Assembly (NCBI RefSeq): GCF_000285495.1
Contig: NZ_HE610977.1
Location: forward strand, 23,753-73,261
Direction of reading: 5' to 3'
Length of the DNA stretch: 49,509 bases
From: Oceanobacillus massiliensis str. N'diop
Lineage (GTDB): Bacteria > Bacillota > Bacilli > Bacillales > Amphibacillaceae
In this document: one piece after another, positions 45,976 through 49,509 of the stretch
How the letters are laid out: each line of letters begins with the position of its first letter
How positions within the stretch are numbered: the first letter of the stretch is position 1
Made by a program: the position numbers and the translations under genes
The notes under the pieces: model-generated
Told to the model about the DNA's origin: nothing
The model's input: only the letters and a program-made list of their open reading frames with translations
Databases searched by the model: none

Positions 45976-46106
45976 GAAAAAGCGAATGAGTAATGGTCAA
46001 CCATGCCAAAAACTTTATAAAGCTGAAAAAGCATACAATCAGCGAGCGAAATACACGGAGACTCCTTATAGATATATGTCTTAATAAATACTTTTGGGAA
46101 GCAAAA

Positions 46107-46131
46107 ACCGGGCAGTCTTGCTTTGCCCGGT
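46107..46131 (-). terminator. Terminator of the miaB-ricA operon
   Basis: Perfect 8-base stem ACCGGGCA / TGCCCGGT (46107-46114, 46124-46131) with 9-base loop, then TTTTTGC on the minus strand; 14 bases after the ricA stop. Confidence 0.85.
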
Positions 46132-46144
46132 AAAAAAAGTTAAT

Positions 46145-46573
46145 TTAGTGTGCGCATCCTGATTGGTTTTGTGCTTTTGATCCTGTTTCCCCTGCGAGCA
46201 GATCGCCATCTGTTGATTCGATAACCTGATTGGTTACTTCACGTGCGATGGTTTTGGAAACAAGCTGCAATACATCATTTACAACAATCTGTGTCTCTTT
46301 GAATTCCTGAACAACGGGGATATCATCTATTTCTGCCTGAAGCCTGTCAATTTCCTCTTCAATTCGTTTCAATGCTTCTTTTTTATCGTATGCCTGGAAA
46401 TTAACTGCCTGTTTCTGCAGGGTTTTGATTTTCTGGATTAAGCTTTGCACCTTTTTATTTTCATTGATCTTCGCTTCCACTTGTTTAAAACGGTCAATCT
46501 CTTCTGTGCCGGCAAGCATACTCGCCAGTTTTTTTGCTTCATCAAGTATTTCTTTTCGATTATATTCAGTCAT
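46145..46573 (-). CDS. ricA: RicA (YmcA) family regulator of biofilm, competence and sporulation
   Basis: 142 residues, helical (YlbF/YmcA family), with the family C-terminal tail ending GSKAQNQSGCAH. In B. subtilis RicA works with RicF (YlbF) and RicT (YaaT) in an iron-sulfur complex that promotes the Spo0A phosphorelay and RNase Y-dependent mRNA maturation. The Cys near the C-terminus may be the cluster ligand. One base after miaB, as in B. subtilis. Confidence 0.92.
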   Translation of the reverse strand: MTEYNRKEILDEAKKLASMLAGTEEIDRFKQVEAKINENKKVQSLIQKIKTLQKQAVNFQAYDKKEALKRIEEEIDRLQAEIDDIPVVQEFKETQIVVNDVLQLVSKTIAREVTNQVIESTDGDLLAGETGSKAQNQSGCAH

Positions 46574-46574
46574 T

Positions 46575-48131
46575 TTAGTTCACCTCAACTGTATTTTCCA
46601 CCATAATCCCATTTAAGGACCATGTTTTGGCTTCTGTTATTTCAACTTCTACAATGTTTCCAATCGATGATTTAGGGCCCTTAAAGTTCACAAGTTTATT
46701 CTTTTCCGTGTATCCGGCGAGAACATCTGGATCCTTCTTGCTTTCGCCTTCCACTAATACTTTGACCGTTTGACCATCATACTTTTTCATCGATTCGGCA
46801 GATTGTTTATTTACCAATTCGTTCAGACGATACAAACGCTGCTTTTTGACATCCTCAGGCACATCATCTGTCTTACGGGCAGCTGGCGTCCCTTCACGGG
46901 GAGAATAGATGTATGTGTAGGCTGCTTCAAAGCCAACCTCTTCCATCAATGTCATCGTCTCCTCGAACTGTTCTTCCGTTTCATTCGGGAAACCTACGAT
47001 AATATCTGTCGTAAGGGTAGCATTGGGAATTGCCTTCCGAATTTTACGGACTAGTTCCAGATAATCTTCTCTAGAGTATTTACGGTTCATTTTTTTAAGG
47101 ATTTCCGTACTGCCGGATTGCACTGGCAAATGAATGTGATCGAGTAAGTTGCCGCCCTGTGCCAGGACTTCTATCAAACGGTCATCAAAATCCCGTGGAT
47201 GTGAAGTTGTAAAGCGAACCCGGGGTATATCGATTTTATGGATATCGTTCATCAGATCACCGAGACCGTACTGAATGTCTTCAAAGTCTTTCCCATATGC
47301 GTTAACATTCTGACCAAGCAACGTGACTTCCTGATAGCCCTGTGCAACTAAGTGGCGAACCTCCTGAATAATATCCTCCGGTCTGCGGCTCCGTTCTTTG
47401 CCGCGGGTCATTGGGACAATACAATAGGTACAGAATTTATCACAGCCATACATAATGTTAACCCATGCTTTGATTTTACCTTTTCGGACTTTCGGTAGGT
47501 TCTCAATGACATCCCCTTCTTTGGACCAGACCTCAACGATCATTTCCTTGCCGAATAATGCTTCTTTAATAAGCTGTGGAAGACGATGGATATTATGTGT
47601 TCCGAAAATCAGATCGATATGCTGATGCTTCTTCAGGATACGGTCTACAACAGACTCTTCCTGTGACATACATCCACAGACACCAATAATAAGATCTGGT
47701 TTTTCCAATTTTAGCGGTTTTAAGTGACCGATTTCACCGAATACCTTGTTCTCTGCGTTTTCACGAATTGCACAGGTATTCAATAGGATAATATCTGCAT
47801 CTTCCGTGTTAGATGTAGATTCATAACCCATCTCAGTCAGGATTCCGGCCATTACTTCTGTATCATGCTCATTCATCTGGCATCCATATGTACGGATAAG
47901 GAATTTTTTCCCCTTACCAACAGTAGCGACATCTTCTGGAATCGAAAAGTCGTAATGAAATTGCACATCCTCTTTCCGGCGTTTCCTTGCTTTCTTTATA
48001 TCAGGCGATTGCGGTTCATAGTTTGTTTGGAAATATTTAGAAATCATATCATCACTAGATGTATTTTTAATTCTATCAAAGTTAGCTTCTTGATTGATCT
48101 GCGCCTGCTGCTTACGCTGCTCTTCGTTCAT
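46575..48131 (-). CDS. miaB: tRNA-2-methylthio-N6-dimethylallyladenosine synthase MiaB
   Basis: 518 residues. UPF0004 domain with its three cluster cysteines ([31 protein letters not shown]), radical SAM domain with CX3CX2C in [13 protein letters not shown], and a C-terminal TRAM domain ([14 protein letters not shown]...NIVEVEIT). Adds the methylthio group to the i6A37 made by MiaA. In B. subtilis tdh and kbl lie between spoVS and miaB; they are absent here. Confidence 0.97.
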   Translation of the reverse strand: MNEEQRKQQAQINQEANFDRIKNTSSDDMISKYFQTNYEPQSPDIKKARKRRKEDVQFHYDFSIPEDVATVGKGKKFLIRTYGCQMNEHDTEVMAGILTEMGYESTSNTEDADIILLNTCAIRENAENKVFGEIGHLKPLKLEKPDLIIGVCGCMSQEESVVDRILKKHQHIDLIFGTHNIHRLPQLIKEALFGKEMIVEVWSKEGDVIENLPKVRKGKIKAWVNIMYGCDKFCTYCIVPMTRGKERSRRPEDIIQEVRHLVAQGYQEVTLLGQNVNAYGKDFEDIQYGLGDLMNDIHKIDIPRVRFTTSHPRDFDDRLIEVLAQGGNLLDHIHLPVQSGSTEILKKMNRKYSREDYLELVRKIRKAIPNATLTTDIIVGFPNETEEQFEETMTLMEEVGFEAAYTYIYSPREGTPAARKTDDVPEDVKKQRLYRLNELVNKQSAESMKKYDGQTVKVLVEGESKKDPDVLAGYTEKNKLVNFKGPKSSIGNIVEVEITEAKTWSLNGIMVENTVEVN

Positions 48132-48238
48132 CAGGAATCTCCTTTCTGTATAAAACGAATTATATGTATAGTGTTCAATAGTAAAGTATAATGGTTCTTT
48201 GCAAATTTAACAATATTTCTATACGATACGCAAATAAA

Positions 48239-48266
48239 AACCTCCCTATCTGTAGCTAGGAAGGTT
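48239..48266 (-). terminator. Terminator of spoVS
   Basis: Stem AACCTCCCTA / TAGGAAGGTT with one bulge and short loop, T5 run on the minus strand, shortly after the spoVS stop. Confidence 0.85.
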
Positions 48267-48279
48267 CCTGTAATACCTA

Positions 48280-48540
48280 TTATCTTGGTTCAACAATTAG
48301 CTTAATGGCAGTACGTTCTTCATTATCGATTAAAATATCCGTAAATGCAGGGATACATATTAAATCCACTCCACTGGGTGCAACGAAACCTCTGGCGATG
48401 GCTACCGCTTTAACAGACTGGTTTAACGCACCTGCACCGATTGCCTGAATTTCTGCTGTGCCGCGCTCCCTTAATACATTAGCAAGTGCACCTGCTACTG
48501 AATTTGGATTTGATTTTGCTGAAACTTTTAATACGTCCAT
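48280..48540 (-). CDS. spoVS: Stage V sporulation protein S
   Basis: 86 residues, nearly invariant in Bacillus: MDVLKVSAKSNPNSVAGALA, IGAGALNQSVKAVAIARGFV, and IAFT-like end. Alba-fold-like small protein needed for coat assembly and stage V; a SigH target in B. subtilis. GAGGAGGT precedes the start. Located after ymdB, own terminator. Confidence 0.97.
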   Translation of the reverse strand: MDVLKVSAKSNPNSVAGALANVLRERGTAEIQAIGAGALNQSVKAVAIARGFVAPSGVDLICIPAFTDILIDNEERTAIKLIVEPR

Positions 48541-48644
48541 TACTAGTACCTCCTCATGCGCTATTGTAGTTATATTGCTACTATATTCTTGGAGATGTTA
48601 GCTTATTCCCTATTATGCAACAAAGATTCAAACAATTCAATCAA

Positions 48645-49442
48645 TCAGCTGAAGAATGGATGATCATCATTAATGATAATACGCTCTACGTTTTTCGCTT
48701 GTCCCGTTTTGTCATTGATGGTAACCAAAATACCATTTAATTGTGTTCTACCCTTTTTGGTAGTTTCGAAACGTACAGGAAGTGATGTAAGGAAGCGTTT
48801 CAATACCGCCTCGCGTTCCACACCGAGAATCCCATCATACGGTCCGGTCATTCCGACATCGGAAATATATGCCGTTCCCTCCAATAAGATCCGTTCATCT
48901 GCAGTTTGGGTATGTGTATGCGTTCCGACCACTGCACTCACTCTCCCGTCAAGATACCAGCCCATTGCCTGTTTTTCACTTGTAGCTTCACCGTGAAAAT
49001 CCACAAAAATGATATTCGTTCTCTTTCTGGCCTCTTCAACCAATTGGTCAGCTTTCTGGAATGGATCATCAACAGGCGGCAGAAATGTTCTGCCCTGCAA
49101 ATTAATGACAGCAACTTCAGTTCCATTGATATTTATGTAGACAATTCCTTTCCCAGGATTATTTTCCGGAAAATTGGCAGGCCTTATCATATATTTTGCG
49201 CCATCAATAAAATCAAATATATCTTTTTTGTCCCATGTATGGTTACCCATTGTAATTACCTGGGCTCCCCATTCCAAAAACTGTTTATAGATTTTTTCCG
49301 TAATTCCCTTTCCTGACGCAGCATTTTCCCCGTTGATAATGGTCATGTTGGGGCGGTACTTTTCTTTTAATTTCGGTAAGTACTCCTGTACCATATCCCG
49401 GCCTGGAGATCCTACCACATCACCTATAAATAATATCTTCAT
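48645..49442 (-). CDS. ymdB: YmdB metallophosphoesterase (2',3'-cyclic nucleotide phosphodiesterase)
   Basis: 265 residues of the YmdB-like calcineurin fold: GDVVGSPGRDM (metal Asp8), INGENAASGKG, MGNHTWDKK, VDFHGEATSEK and GTHTHTQTADE supply the di-metal site. In B. subtilis it controls the switch between motility and biofilm and nanotube formation. rny normally lies directly upstream; it would be just beyond the right edge. The last 67 bases (49443-49509) hold only its leader. Confidence 0.96.
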   Translation of the reverse strand: MKILFIGDVVGSPGRDMVQEYLPKLKEKYRPNMTIINGENAASGKGITEKIYKQFLEWGAQVITMGNHTWDKKDIFDFIDGAKYMIRPANFPENNPGKGIVYININGTEVAVINLQGRTFLPPVDDPFQKADQLVEEARKRTNIIFVDFHGEATSEKQAMGWYLDGRVSAVVGTHTHTQTADERILLEGTAYISDVGMTGPYDGILGVEREAVLKRFLTSLPVRFETTKKGRTQLNGILVTINDKTGQAKNVERIIINDDHPFFS

Positions 49443-49509
49443 TTTACTATCATCCTATCGTTTAATATAATATCAGTTTTCCACACTAGCTTTAGAATGT
49501 CAAAATAAA

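Overview
The window reads as a low-GC, spore-forming Gram-positive chromosome of the Bacillaceae. Spore genes (tlp, sirA, spoVK, cotE, spoVS), strong purine-rich ribosome binding sites, LexA/GlnR/CcpC/Spo0A-type boxes and long synteny with Bacillus subtilis support this. The protein variants (FolE2, UPF0154/YneF, an osmoprotectant transporter at the left edge) look most like the Oceanobacillus/Virgibacillus/Lentibacillus group, but that genus-level placement is inference.

Layout. (1) 1-17.9 kb is the yne block, mostly in B. subtilis order: an osmoprotectant ABC ATPase fragment, plsY, folE2, yidD, yneR, yneQ, yneP, tlp, an unlisted FbpB-like small gene, yneN, citB, a PAS histidine kinase, yneK, the ccd genes with an inserted orphan mrpB, yneF, a Cse60-like gene, sirA, tkt, ynzC, yneB, a 31-residue membrane micropeptide where yneA should be, and lexA. 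(2) 17.9-32.7 kb is an accessory island for carbohydrate use: a minus-strand operon (solute-binding lipoprotein, two permeases, formylglycine-generating enzyme, sulfatase, GH2 glycosidase) divergent from galK-galE-galT-galM, followed by a convergent ROK repressor. (3) 33.0-49.5 kb is conserved core, all minus strand: glnR-glnA, ynbB, hflX, spoVK, hfq (frameshifted here), miaA, a Dps-family gene, mutL, mutS, cotE, ricA, miaB, spoVS, ymdB.

How the island could work. The ABC system would import an oligosaccharide. The leaderless sulfatase, matured by the adjacent formylglycine-generating enzyme, would desulfate it in the cytoplasm. The GH2 enzyme would release a hexose, and GalM/K/T/E would feed galactose into the Leloir pathway. 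A 17-bp palindrome (TTAATTAA-N-TTAATTAA) lies in the promoters of the sulfatase/ABC operon and of galK, and a degenerate copy lies in the promoter of the ROK gene. One repressor therefore probably controls everything. I read the locus as an intracellular system for a sulfated galactoside or galactan oligosaccharide; the exact substrate cannot be seen.

Other points worth attention: hfq lacks one base in an A-run; the SOS region has lost the LysM part of YneA and kept a membrane peptide under its own LexA-box promoter; an FbpB-like gene has only AUU as a plausible start, inside a hairpin; a lone mrpB sits inside the ccd operon. No tRNA, rRNA, CRISPR array, prophage or complete insertion sequence was seen.
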